Below are positions 51,261-61,189 of a DNA stretch of 64,000 nucleotides, in pieces (position 1 is the stretch's first letter; the number at the start of each line of letters is the position of its first letter). The notes under the pieces are model-generated. The model did not search any database and was not told the origin of the DNA. It saw only the letters and a list, made by a program, of their open reading frames with translations. The position numbers were made by a program, and so were the translations under genes. This DNA comes from Tetmemena sp. SeJ-2015 (taxonomy: Eukaryota > Ciliophora > Spirotrichea > Sporadotrichida > Oxytrichidae): contig JAJKFJ010022160.1 in assembly GCA_027382625.1 (NCBI GenBank), positions 31,622 through 95,621 of the forward strand. The letters are read 5' to 3'.

Positions 51261-52116
51261 TTTCTAATTTAATAATTATTATAAAATAAAAAAATTATGG
51301 AAAAATGGTGGATTTCATTATTTGATTATTTACTCAAACTTGAAGAATTTTTTTAATTAATTTAATGTTTATAGATTATTTAAGTATAATGATAGGATTT
51401 TGTTTATTTTGCGTGAGCTATAAGTCACCTAAAGACTCCTTTATTAAATCTTAAATTGCTACCTCTGAAGGCAGTGTTGTTATAGCAATTATTTAAGAAT
51501 AAATGGATTAAAACAAGTAGATTTAAATACTTTCAAATTTTATTTCTTTTAGATTTGTATCTCTTAGTCTTTTAACGAATTTAAATTCAAAAGAAATTAC
51601 TCTTTAATAATATTTTAGAGATTATAAGAACATTATTTAATCAATATAGATGGAAAGCACCAGTTTTTCAAAAATTTTCTTTATTTTTAGATCATTTTAT
51701 CAAAAATATTTACAGTAGGTAGTTTATTATCATCATAGATAAAAAGAGCCTTATAAATAATATTAAGAGAGAATCAAAATATGAAGTGATTTTAAAAATG
51801 GTTTCGTTTAATTTTCAAATTAATTAAAATATTAAGGCTATAGAGTAAAGCTAATATAAATTACCTCTACTGCATAATAATTCTTAATCTAAAAAAATAT
51901 TATTTATCAAATGAGAAATTTCTCAGAAAAATGAGAGTCAATTTATATTTTTATAAATGCAATTTAAATACTTGTCAATGAGAATCGAAAGGATTAATTT
52001 AAATTTTACGTTATAAAAAATATACATTCAATATTAAAATTATTAATTAAAATAAATGTCATATACGAATATTTGATAGAGAAATACATCTTACTAAAAA
52101 TCAAACAGAAATTATT
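51261..52116. other. AT-rich interval, probable IES
   Basis: Sharp drop in GC after 51260 and no coding frame, until an abrupt island at 52117. Consistent with an eliminated segment or intergenic DNA between plus-strand islands. Confidence 0.4.
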
Positions 52117-52287
52117 ACAGGCTGGAGTTTAAATGAGCAAGTTAATTTACAAAATTAATAATTAAATGGAGAAATACCAAAACCATTTATCCAGGTCTCC
52201 TTAGACCTGCATTCACCTTTTGAGCAATTAATGCTTAACAATGCCCATCAAAACTATGAAATTAGCCATTAAAAATGTAAGAGCTGA
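52117..52287 (+). CDS. Coding island, unknown
   Basis: Frame to TGA 52285: TGWSLNEQVNLQNQQLNGEI, PKPFIQVSLDLHSPFEQLML, NNAHQNYEISHQKCKS. It begins directly after TTATTACAG, which looks like a splice acceptor. Three Gln are TAA/TAG. Confidence 0.45.
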
Positions 52288-52733
52288 TTTCGGTTCAAAT
52301 CATTCACGTTTAACCAATCAGAAATTATTTGAGATGACGCTACCAATTATGATCATACAACATTCATCATGAAAATAAAATACGATCAGGTTCTAAACTG
52401 ATTTCGATATTCCTTGTGATAAATCTGTTACTAATTCAAACTTGCACTTTCATTTGTGATTCTCCTTGTAATTAAAAATACTTGTCCTGTTCAGTTAAAT
52501 TTGTACACATTTGTATTTCTCAATAACCTATTTCTATTTTACGTATAATTGATATTTTTCAAGTAATAGTTTACCAAGATAAAATATTTTGTCATGAAAT
52601 ATGATATTGAAATTAACAAGTAAATAAAGAAGATGAAGGATATAATAGATTTGTAATTTATTAATGCTGAATTTAGTAAACATAATTTGACCTAAATTAT
52701 AACAAAATTATGACAAAAATTTTATTATTACAT

Positions 52734-52919
52734 TCAGACTTTACAATTTATATTCATTATTGTTTGAGTAAAATAATATCTTTCTATTTTTGCAAAATTG
52801 TAGAATTTATTTAATAAATTTATAATAAGCGGAGAAATGGGGAGCTCTGTCACTAATCCCAAGCTATAAACTGCTGAATTACTAAATGAAACTAAATCAT
52901 TGAGAATCGTTATTAACAA
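52734..52919 (-). CDS. Possible coding island, unknown
   Basis: 61-residue frame with LITILNDLVSFSNSAVYSLG and LVTELPISPLIINLLNKFYN. The first two thirds look protein-like and the end dissolves into AT-rich translation. No family. Confidence 0.3.
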   Translation of the reverse strand: MLITILNDLVSFSNSAVYSLGLVTELPISPLIINLLNKFYNFAKIERYYFTQTIMNINCKV

Positions 52920-53421
52920 ATTAGTTTCGTTTCCTGTATTTCACTTTCTAAAAACTGGACCTGACTATTTCAGAAACTGGTCCTATTTCTCTAAATGCTT
53001 TGATAATTAAATATGAAGTTGGTGGAAAACACTAAATATCAACAATACTTTCTACTAAGCATTGCATGGCTTAGTCAAAATCAAAGATACTACCTCTATA
53101 GACAAAGCAGCCATCAATCTTATTTTTTATAGAAATCAACTCGTAAAGCAGTGAAAATATTCTGCTTTATTATAGATCCAGCTTTTCTGTAGTCACATTA
53201 GTTAAATTTTTTGTAAAAATATTTTTTGAATTAATCTCTTTGCAAAATATAAATCTTTAATTTATATTAAATCTAATAAGTGAAATGGATCGTGGGTTGT
53301 TGAAAAAAGATTTAGCATAATTTATTTTCAAATATCATGATCTTGTAGAATATACTCTGCCTTCAAGAAATAGTAAGGGGTGATAATTATTAGATTTTAA
53401 ATAGGAAAGTTTTAATTAAAA

Positions 53422-53708
53422 TTAGACACCCATTGGTTTATCACTGATCTCTACAGAGAAATCCAATTATGGGTGAAATACGAATAGTTTATTAGAGGTT
53501 GTAAGAACAAAATACAATATGATTCAAACTTGCACCATATCAAACAAGATTTAGCTAATTTAGTGATAGAGTGCGTAGAATTGATATATGAACTTGCCAA
53601 ATGTTTCTATCGCCAAGTGCTTTCTTCAAGAGATCCTAAATTTCAATTCGTCTTTAACAAATAGTTTGTATCCTATAACTTGAATAAATTAATGAAAATA
53701 TATCAATT
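53422..53708 (+). CDS. Coding island, helical protein segment
   Basis: One open frame: LDTHWFITDLYREIQLWVKY, EQFIRGCKNKIQYDSNLHHI, KQDLANLVIECVELIYELAK, CFYRQVLSSRDPKFQFVFNK. Likely alpha-helical. Two Gln are TAG. It sits 240 bp before the Rep-like element and on the opposite strand to its gene. No family recognised. Confidence 0.5.
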
Positions 53709-53945
53709 AAAAGCTCTTTTTAACTTATCTTGGCTATTGAACTTTGTCCCATATATTTCTCATTGATGATCTTATTCTTTAATATTAGTCTTTATTGTTA
53801 AACTTGTCCTCCTTCTTCACTAAATGCTCACGTGGCATATCTAACCCATTTTATTTTTAATATTATTCTAACAATCAGGGTGGTAGTCAAAAAAAAAATT
53901 AACGGTTGAGTGAGAGCAGTCTGAGCGTGATCCTTGCTAACACTG

Positions 53946-54257
53946 ATGCGTGGCAGTTGACTTTTCTGGCTTCAAATCTCTGTGAACTATATTTAATTTA
54001 AACCCCATTCAATTAAAAGTACACCATAATTAAATTTGCCAAGCGCCATTTAAAAATTCTGGACTAATGGACTAATCGACTAATGGACTAAAAGACTAAT
54101 GAATTAATTAAGTAAGAATCGGAGAGATTGGGTAGAGATTGCAAAGACATTGGTAGAACGGTTGAAGGAAATAGGGCGTACAAATTAGTCTTTTAGTCCG
54201 GTTTTGGGCTGGAATGGAATGGAAATTAATTATAAGGGCGTGAATTAAACTTAATTG
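53946..54257 (+). repeat. Left terminal inverted repeat
   Basis: 312 bp, inverted relative to 55745-56030. It is longer than the right arm mainly because of an extra octamer array at 54061-54100. Confidence 0.85.
54061..54100 (+). repeat. Five tandem octamers, iteron-like
   Basis: Exact 8-base phasing: GGACTAAT, GGACTAAT, CGACTAAT, GGACTAAA, AGACTAAT. Further single copies lie inverted at about 54184-54200 (ATTAGTCTTTTAGTCC) and in the right arm near 55804-55820 (GGACTAATTGACTAAT). Short tandem iterons beside the replication origin are the usual Rep-binding sites of Rep-encoding replicons; that role here is an inference. Confidence 0.7.
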
Positions 54258-54284
54258 CGAATAATTTCATAAATGCTTTTTGGT

Positions 54285-55679
54285 TCACTCTTCACCAGGC
54301 TTTTCTTTTCTGCAATCGGCAAAGTCATCTTTGCCCACTTCAGTCATATCTGAGGTATTAGTATCTGCAAGCTCATCTATGTCGAGCCCAAACCTTTGCC
54401 GTGGATGAGTCCCTCTTGAATCAATCGTTCCTCAAAATATTGGGCCAGCTCATCTGCTCCGAAAGGGAAATTTCCCTTTTTCCCTTTTATCCTTTGCACC
54501 TTAGCATTTCCACGAACCTTACCCTGGCTAGGAAGGCTCCTCGATCTAAATCATCCATCTTCTGCAGTGGCGTCTTGTTTGATGTGACCAACACTGAGCA
54601 GTTCACATATCGCTTGTCTGCATTTCCATGCTTCACATTGACCACAAACCCCTTCCCTTCCAGAAATCTTTTGATCTTAGCTATTCCTTTAGGGCTGAAG
54701 AAAATAGGAGAGTTCACTTCATCCAGGATAACCAAAGTTGGGGGTAGGCTCGTTTTCCCCTGATCCAAAGCAAAGCTTTCGGTCACTTCCTCCAAGATTT
54801 CAAACTAAAAGATGATCGCCATCAGGCATGCCAAAGAGCTCTTCCCTGTGCCATTTTCTCCATGAAGCCAAACGCATTTCATCTTTGAACTGCTCTGCTT
54901 TACGACACCTCATACAGAGCGTCTAGGGCCTCTTGTAGCCTGTATTCCTGAATATTCTCTGCCGAAATCGAGCTATCTTATTTATCTTTGCCTCTAACTA
55001 ATCTCATTCTCTCTAGGTAGGAGAGCAGCTGCTCAATGTGAGATAAGTTTGGCTCTGGTATGGCGCCCGCGTTCCTGTACAGCTTGAACAAGGTCTCCAG
55101 CTTTTTCTTTCGATCTGTAAGCATCTCGCACATCAGAGTATCTTCTTGGTTCTGGTTGAAGAGATCCTGGAAGCTCTGGACCCTGCCTGCCCTGATGAGC
55201 TAGATCACCTACTGGACTATTGGATCTCCCTCCTTCATTTCTTCGTCTACCTTTACGCTCCCCGGGTGGCTTTGCTCAGCCGAACTGATTTTGAGGGCCT
55301 CTAGCAATCTAGGGAGATGTCCTGTGTAAATGCTGACAGGCCTGTTTTACTTGATGGCCTATGTGAGATTGCTCCGTCTGATCACCTTTGATTCGAGGCC
55401 AGATTTCTCCAGAAACTGCTTCCCACAGTAGTTTGAGTTCGAGAAGAACTGCTTGTTGCGGCCAAATGAATGCGTCTTGAGAAATATGGCTAAGTATTGC
55501 GTCTGGTCCTTCTGGGTCTCAAAGAGGGACACCTCCTCGACGTCAGGGAATTTTTTCGTCAGATCCTTCTCAACCCTTAGTGCTGATTCCTGAGAAATGC
55601 TTACGGTTAAAGCCAAAAAGAATACCTTCCTCATATAGGAGTTGCGATTGTCTTCAATCTTAGAGTTGCCTGATTCCAT
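54285..55679 (-). pseudogene. Rep-like protein with SF3 helicase, frame-broken
   Basis: ATG at 55679; final TGA at 54285-54287. The first about 250 codons stay in one frame with several TAA/TAG as Gln. The N-terminal part (KVFFLALTVSIS, later YLAIFLKTHSF) resembles in layout a Rep endonuclease domain, but the His pair of motif II and the catalytic Tyr of motif III are not evident. The C-terminal part is a superfamily 3 helicase: Walker A GENGTGKSS near 54845, Walker B LVILDEVN near 54735, motif C VLVTSN near 54590 and an Arg-finger-like RVRFVEM near 54505. At least three frame changes are needed (about 54900, 54480 and 54385), the last giving an acidic tail that ends in KPGEE. This copy is probably non-functional unless the shifts are assembly errors. 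Closest known type: Rep of CRESS-DNA replicons. Confidence 0.7.
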
Positions 55680-55744
55680 TAATTATAATTATAAAAGTTT
55701 TGTCAAGGAGTATTCTTAAAAGATATCTTTAAATATTCAACCAC

Positions 55745-56030
55745 CAATTAAGTTTAATTCACGCCCTAATAATTAATTTCCATTCCATTCCTGCCCAAAA
55801 CCGGACTAATTGACTAATTTTTACGCCCTATTTCCTTCAACCGTTCTACCAATGTCTTTGCAATCTCTACCCAATCTCTCCGATTCTTACTAAATTAATT
55901 CATTAGTCTTGTCCAGAATTTTTAAATGGCGCTTGATAAATTTAATTATGGTGTACTTTTAATTGGATACCGGTTTAAATTAAATATAGTCCACAGAGAT
56001 TTGAAGCCAGAAAAGTCAACTGCCACGCAT
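55745..56030 (+). repeat. Right terminal inverted repeat
   Basis: Inverted partner of 53946-54257. Contains a protein-kinase-like string (IVHRDLKPE at about 55988-56015) on the plus strand; the same string is present on the minus strand in the left arm. Confidence 0.85.
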
Positions 56031-56183
56031 TTGAGTAGCCACAGCAGGAAAGATGATCATGTAGAGGCAACCGCCAGTCAACGTACTTTATTAAAAAAAA
56101 TCGCAAATATTCAATGTGGATACTACAATATAAGAAAATTAAAAAAGTCAGATTATTTTAAAATTCTATGGCATAAAAGATAG
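55926..56183 (+). pseudogene. Kinase-like fragment across the right element end
   Basis: 85-residue frame containing NIVHRDLKPEKST, the catalytic-loop motif of protein kinases. DFG, APE and other kinase motifs are missing, and the frame then runs into unrelated sequence (SSHSRKDDHVEATASQRT). Only about half lies inside the inverted repeat. A captured fragment of a kinase gene is likely; chance occurrence of seven kinase-specific residues is unlikely. Confidence 0.5.
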
Positions 56184-56595
56184 TTTTTTAATTTATTTTT
56201 TTTGGATATAAAGAAAAGAGAGGATAATAGAAGCACGATTTTTTAGCTGAATTAATAGAAACCAAAAAAATATGATTTTTATAATTTTTTATATGAATGA
56301 ACAAATTCAGGAGAAATTTTAATAAACTTCAGAAGAATTTGAATAGAGATTAATGCATTCATTGATGATATAATATAGGAGGGCCTTTCATCAAAAGTAA
56401 AATTTCACAGTTAAATTTCATCATTAAAATCCACTCTTAGCGGAGATTTTTTTATATAAAATTCATAAATAAATAGAAACAGTCTAATTATTATGCCGAA
56501 TTTAATGTATTACACTTAATTTTAAAGATCTTAAATTCGTTATTACATAGCTGATGAATATTAATAAGGAAGATGATTGGCAAGGCTTACTGCTG

Positions 56596-56978
56596 TCATT
56601 AATCACATTCGATAGCTGCAAGGGACTCGCAACTTTGCCACTCGAAGCACAGGGAAATTACCATGAATCTCTGCCATTCAGACCGACTGCAGGCGTGAGC
56701 AGCCGGCTACTCGGGAGCCTAGAACGCCATCACTGAATGCCTAGCAGAAAAGAGCATGCACTCAGCTTCTTGCAGTGGAATAAGGGTGTACTCATAGGAA
56801 GTAATCCAGAATCCGTGATCTTCTTGTCCTCTGGAGTCCTCACCAACCTCTCCCCAAGGCATATATCCGGTCACTGGTTGTCCGCCATGACTATCACTTG
56901 TCCCTCTTCTACCTATTACCCGCCCGAAGTCCGCCAGCTGTTCACCTTGAAGTCAGCCACATCATATAGGCTATAAAC
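56596..56978 (-). CDS. Coding island of unknown function
   Basis: Less AT-rich block. Minus-strand reading begins near 56978: SLYDVADFKVNSWRTSGG, EEGQVIVMADNQ, then after a one-base frame change VTGYMPWGEVGEDSRGQEDH, GFWITSYEYTLIPLQEAECM, LFSARHSVMAF, ending at TGA 56596-56598. Plus-strand frames of 60 and 79 residues over the same bases are open too, so strand is not certain. No family recognised. Confidence 0.45.
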
Positions 56979-57317
56979 AATTTAAGACAATTAAATATCG
57001 ACTTTTAGCAGTGGAAATATTCACCCAAATTTTTTATTTATTTGGATTTAGGAGCTAAGGTCATTCCTAATAAAGATTTTTATTATGAAATTTCACTATT
57101 TAAAAATCTTTACTCTCGATGAAAGGCCCCCTCATCCCTAAAATTTAATCATGAAAATATACATTATAATCTTAGAATATTAAGTCGAATTTCTTAATCT
57201 AAATTTATGAGCCATTTTTTTATTAAGTTCTGTATCTATTATATAAGATAACTATTTGAATTTTAAGTTTTTTGTTTAAAAAATTAATATTTCAATATAT
57301 TATATATTAAATATATG

Positions 57318-57561
57318 TTAAGAGTAGAAGGAGCTCCGACTTTAGGTTGAGAAATAGTGCTTCGCTTCCACAGGCGCATAAGCAAGGATTGCTGGTCTGC
57401 GTTGGAAGTGTGAGTTTGCGCACTCTGTCCGCGCTGAGCGTCGTTCTCCGTCTCGAAGGCATAGAGCTTCTCTTCTTCTTGCCCTTACTTGGCACTATTC
57501 TAAGGTTAACGAAATGTATAACTAATTATTGTACTTACGTGTTGTTGTTGGTGGTGTTCAT
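57318..57561 (-). CDS. N-terminal coding segment with tiny intron
   Basis: ATG at 57561 begins MNTTNNNT and runs into a donor GTAAGT at 57538. Removal of 44 bp (acceptor AATAG, 57495) continues as AKQGQEEEKLYAFETENDAQ, RGQSAQTHTSNADQQSLLMR, LWKRSTISQPKVGAPSTL. Using the nearer acceptor TTAG (57500, 39 bp) gives a basic frame instead (SKGKKKRSSMPSRRRTTLSA). The first option looks more protein-like. Introns of this size are typical of ciliates. No family recognised. Confidence 0.45.
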
Positions 57562-57639
57562 GGGGTCTAGTCTATGTTTGGGATTTAGTAAATGTATTTC
57601 TTACAGTGGTGAGTGTGGATAAGTGGTGATGTGTGTGTG

Positions 57640-58200
57640 TAGTTTTAAATTTAAATGTTGTTTAAGTTAAAGAGAGTTAGTTCATGAAATATATTTATAT
57701 GTTCTTGATAAAACAAGACCCTTTTACGCAAATAATTGTTAGTATTTTACACATTGTCTCGGAGAGAGCTATTAAAATAGGGAAATTTATCATTCTTGGC
57801 AAGTATTATCAGCTTCATATTTTTGAGAGTCTAATTATGTAATGCAAATAAGTTTTTCTCTCTCTTTATATTTATACAGACCTAAAAAGGAAAGATCTTT
57901 AATATTTAAAGAAAATTCTACAATTCATTTAGATTTTCAAAAAAATCATGTGAGTCTTTATAGAAACGAAATATATAATCTCGCTATCGAATGCTAATCG
58001 CTTATTTAATTATGGGAAAAATATAAAAGAAATGGGTGAAATTTAAAATTTACAAATACAAAAAAATTAAAATGCATTTAAATTTTGGTTTAATAAATTA
58101 ACTAAATAATCAGTTATTTTATCGAAAAATTAGAATTTAGTAATTTTAATAAGAAATTAATTCATTTAAAAATTTACTTAAAAAAAAGCAGTTTTAAATT
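57640..58200. other. AT-rich interval without gene
   Basis: No coding island seen. Increasingly A/T-homopolymer-rich toward 58200. Confidence 0.4.
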
Positions 58201-58960
58201 TTTTTTTTAAAAGATGTTTAAATTAATATTTCCCGATTTTTTTCAAATTCCCAAAAAATTTTAAATTTATTTATTTTAAATTTTTAAAAATTAATATATT
58301 AAATTAAAAACTCAAGGGTTAAAAACTCTTCTTTTCCACCCTTTTAAAATTTAAAATTTTTTCAAGGAAAAAAATTGAAAACCGTTTCTTAATTAAATTT
58401 ATTATATTTTAATTTTGACAAAAAAGGTTTTAAAATTTTAAATTTTATTTAAATTATATTTAAAAATTAAAAATTATAATAAAACCTAATTTCTTCAATA
58501 ATTACTTCCTTTATGATGAGAATATCTTGTAGAAGATTTTGAGTTCTTAAATAATCTCTGATAAGAAAAACTTTATCTTCTTTAAATTTTAAAATCTTAA
58601 AGGTTTTTTCTTTAAATCTTAAAATAAACCCAAAAGCTGCCAAATTTTTTATTATTTAAAAAATTAAATTTAAAAATTTTCCCAAAATTTAAATTTTATT
58701 TTTTCCCCATATACTTTTTCCCCTTTTTAAAATTTTTAAAAATTTTTAAACCATATTTAAAAAAATTTTTTTTGTTTGGTTTTAAATAAATTAAAAAATT
58801 TAAAAATTTAGAAAAACCCAAAACGATGGGGGGCCCCCAAAAATAATTTTTTTTTCTAAAAGGGGAATTTTTTTAAAAAGGGAAAAACTGGTTTTTCCAA
58901 ATTGAACCCTTTTAAAAATCTTTTTGTTAAACCCCAAAAAGAAAAATTAAATGGAATAGT
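58201..58960. other. Homopolymer-rich anomalous block
   Basis: Unlike the rest of the window: dense runs of A, T, C and G of 4-10 bases (TTTTTTTTTAAAA, CCCAAAAAATTTTAAATTT, TTTTTCCCC, GGGGGGCCCCC near 58828). Normal-looking sequence resumes near 58970. It may be a low-quality consensus stretch with homopolymer inflation, or a genuine low-complexity region. Confidence 0.5.
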
Positions 58961-59281
58961 TTAAACTTAAAAAGTAGAATGATTTAGTAGGAGTATATAG
59001 TGAGAGATAGACTTGAAAATGAAGAGGCAAGTCATTCATTATAAAAAACAAACTAATAGTGCAGATTTATAACTCAAAGGCAAAATTATATTTGATTTTT
59101 TAAAAAGATATAATGCCACGAAAAAATAGATAATTCTTACTAAATCTTAGCGAATAAGGGAATTATTCCATCTTTAATTTAAAAAATAAGAATTTTTCTT
59201 TAAATATATTTATCTATATCTACAGAGTATTTGTTTTTCTAAATGTGCAAATTTCGTACATTCTCTCTCTTTAATATAACT

Positions 59282-59533
59282 TCATACTCCTCGCTACAAT
59301 ATTTTCAAACTCTTAAACCTTGCTATTTTGGAGTATAGATTTTTCTTGGATATCAAATTCATAATATCAAGATAGTTGGCCTCCTATTAACCTTGAGGAA
59401 TATCAAATAAGTTGTCAACCCTCTATTGTTAGACTCTGCCCTCTTCTTGAGGAACTTGGGAAGGCATGCGATCTTAAAAAATAAATTTGTTAAAATTCAT
59501 CTTCACTTGATTGTGAGTCAGTGCTCTCTGTCC
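59282..59533 (-). CDS. C-terminal coding island, unknown
   Basis: Minus frame ending at TGA 59282-59284: QDRMPSQVPQEEGRVQQQRV, DNLFDIPQGQQEANYLDIMN, LISKKNLYSKIARFKSLKIL, QRGV. Five Gln are TAA/TAG, so the frame is invisible in the standard code. No family recognised. Confidence 0.5.
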
Positions 59534-60047
59534 AATTTTTAAAATATATAAAATTAAAGATAAAATTTTATCTACTTTAAAAAATTAACAGAATAAATTA
59601 TTTTTTTGTATATTTTTAATGCCAGTTATACTTATTATTTATTTATGATATGATTGAGAATTAGGAAAATAATTAAAATGATTCTTTTCTAAAAGTTTAA
59701 ATAAATAATAATTTTTAATTTTGATTAAGGAATAAACTCTTTGTTTTAAATATATTAATTATTTGAATCTTCTTCCATTTTACATCTAATGAAACTCAAG
59801 TAATGTTTTAATTGGCTATTTGTTTTAAATTCTCATTAAGACAACTTAAGTTAAAAATGATAACCAACAATAAAATTTTACCTCAGTTATTATAGTTGAT
59901 AAATTAAGTAAAATTAAGAATTGGTTAAAAAATGAGAACGATGTGCAATTTAGAGGTTTTATAAGTATATTCACCACATTTCTTGAAGTATTAAAATTAT
60001 TAAATTACTACTTCAATCTTTTTTTGCTATATAATTGTGAGTAATCT

Positions 60048-60050
<3 letters not shown>

Positions 60051-60078
<28 letters not shown>
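60051..60078 (+). repeat. CT dinucleotide microsatellite
   Basis: Fourteen CT units (ACTCTCTC... through TCTCTCTC) in an otherwise AT-rich stretch. Confidence 0.95.
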
Positions 60079-60085
<7 letters not shown>

Positions 60086-61010
60086 TCAATAATTAAGCTA
60101 ATATATTTTAACTCGCTTATATTTCATAACTTGGAGAATAAGCTATCAAATTATAAAATACTTGAAACTTATAAATTCAATAATATTTATTTGAACTAAA
60201 AATACTATAATTTTCATCAGTAAATCTATTTACTAATTCTCAACAATAATCAAAATATAACTTTTAAATTTGTAGTAAAGTTTGTTAAGAGAAAATATTT
60301 AATAAATAATGAAATATATAATGATTAAATATTATTCCAAGTGAGCCTTGAGCCGGATTTCCACTCATAGTATTGCTAAATAATAAAAATTCAAATTTTA
60401 ACTCTTTCTTTTTTTATTTTTTATTATTATTAAATGAATATAATTCTTCAGGCATATATGATATTTTTAATTCTATTATGTAAATAATAACTTAAAAACT
60501 TATTAAAGAACTACTTTAATTCTTATTTTTTAAAAAAAAGTTATATTTTATTTTTCATTGAGTTTTATATAATTAATAATCAATTTTGAGAATAATCTTA
60601 TAATTTTTATAATATTTCTTTTTAATAGAACCATCTTTATTAGTTTTTTATTTGGATAATCTCTTATTAAAATTATTTATATAAGGAATCATTAATAAAA
60701 ACTTTAATTATAAATTAATTTTAATCTGCGGTTGAGCATGACTGTTGTGCAAAGTTGATCCGTAGATTCCAGCATGCTGATGAGTTTAAATGTATATTCA
60801 AATTTCGGGAATAAAAATTGTATAAATTTTAGAAAATCATATCAAGATAAATCATGATTTATTTATCACTTTCATTTTTAATTGCTAGCAAATTATGAAA
60901 ATTATTCATTTTTATTATTAAAATTATTCATATGAGCTGTTAATAAGTACCATGTTAAATTTAATAATTTATTTGAAATAGCAGGCTTCCCAGATCTATA
61001 ATTCAAAGCG
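60079..61010. other. AT-rich interval with one small island
   Basis: A 65 bp less AT-rich patch at 60725-60790 reads KLISMLESTDQLCTTVMLNR on the minus strand and could be a very small MDS. The rest shows nothing. Confidence 0.35.
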
Positions 61011-61014
61011 AAAG

Positions 61015-61185
61015 ATGCAAAATTTTACTAATGAAATATTTAATATCTTCAAGAAGTATATTGGCCAACAGCATTATCCAAAAATTCTTCAGGAGCTATC
61101 ATTTTGTCTTTCCTCCCAAAACTTATTATCTGAGGCAATTATTCTTGTATTGCCGAGAATTCAACGAAAAAAGAAAGATAATTAA
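61015..61185 (+). CDS. Coding island, unknown
   Basis: From ATG 61015: MQNFTNEIFNIFKKYIGQQH, YPKILQELSFCLSSQNLLSE, AIILVLPRIQRKKKDN. Preceded by AATAGCAG, a possible splice acceptor. Likely helical. No family. Confidence 0.45.
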   Translation: MQNFTNEIFNIFKKYIGQQHYPKILQELSFCLSSQNLLSEAIILVLPRIQRKKKDN

Positions 61186-61189
61186 AATT

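Larger units (their letters stand above)
53946..56030. mobile_element. Rep-like element with long terminal inverted repeats
   Basis: About 2.1 kb bounded by inverted repeats (53946-54257 and 55745-56030). The outermost pairing is ATGCGTGGCAGTTGACTTTT at the left against its complement ending at 56030; the innermost is GGGCGTGAATTAAACTTAAT. The unique centre carries one minus-strand gene with a Rep-like SF3 helicase. The combination of an SF3 Rep, terminal palindrome-capable repeats and iterated octamers at the end recalls rolling-circle or rolling-hairpin replicons (CRESS-DNA or parvovirus-like) and Rep-type transposons. No capsid or transposase gene is present. The gene carries frame changes, so this copy is probably inactive. 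No clear target-site duplication was found. Confidence 0.75.

Noticed and set aside
54401..54763. 120-residue plus-strand open frame inside the Rep-like element
   Set aside because: It overlaps the SF3 helicase on the opposite strand, whose motifs are clear; this frame has no recognisable features and is a by-product.
56737..56976. 79-residue plus-strand open frame
   Set aside because: The minus strand over the same bases reads more like protein (GYMPWGEVGEDSRGQED and onward). Strand kept as uncertain in the feature.
58826..58840. GGGGGGCCCCC palindrome as a functional site
   Set aside because: It lies inside the homopolymer-inflated block and is probably an assembly artefact.
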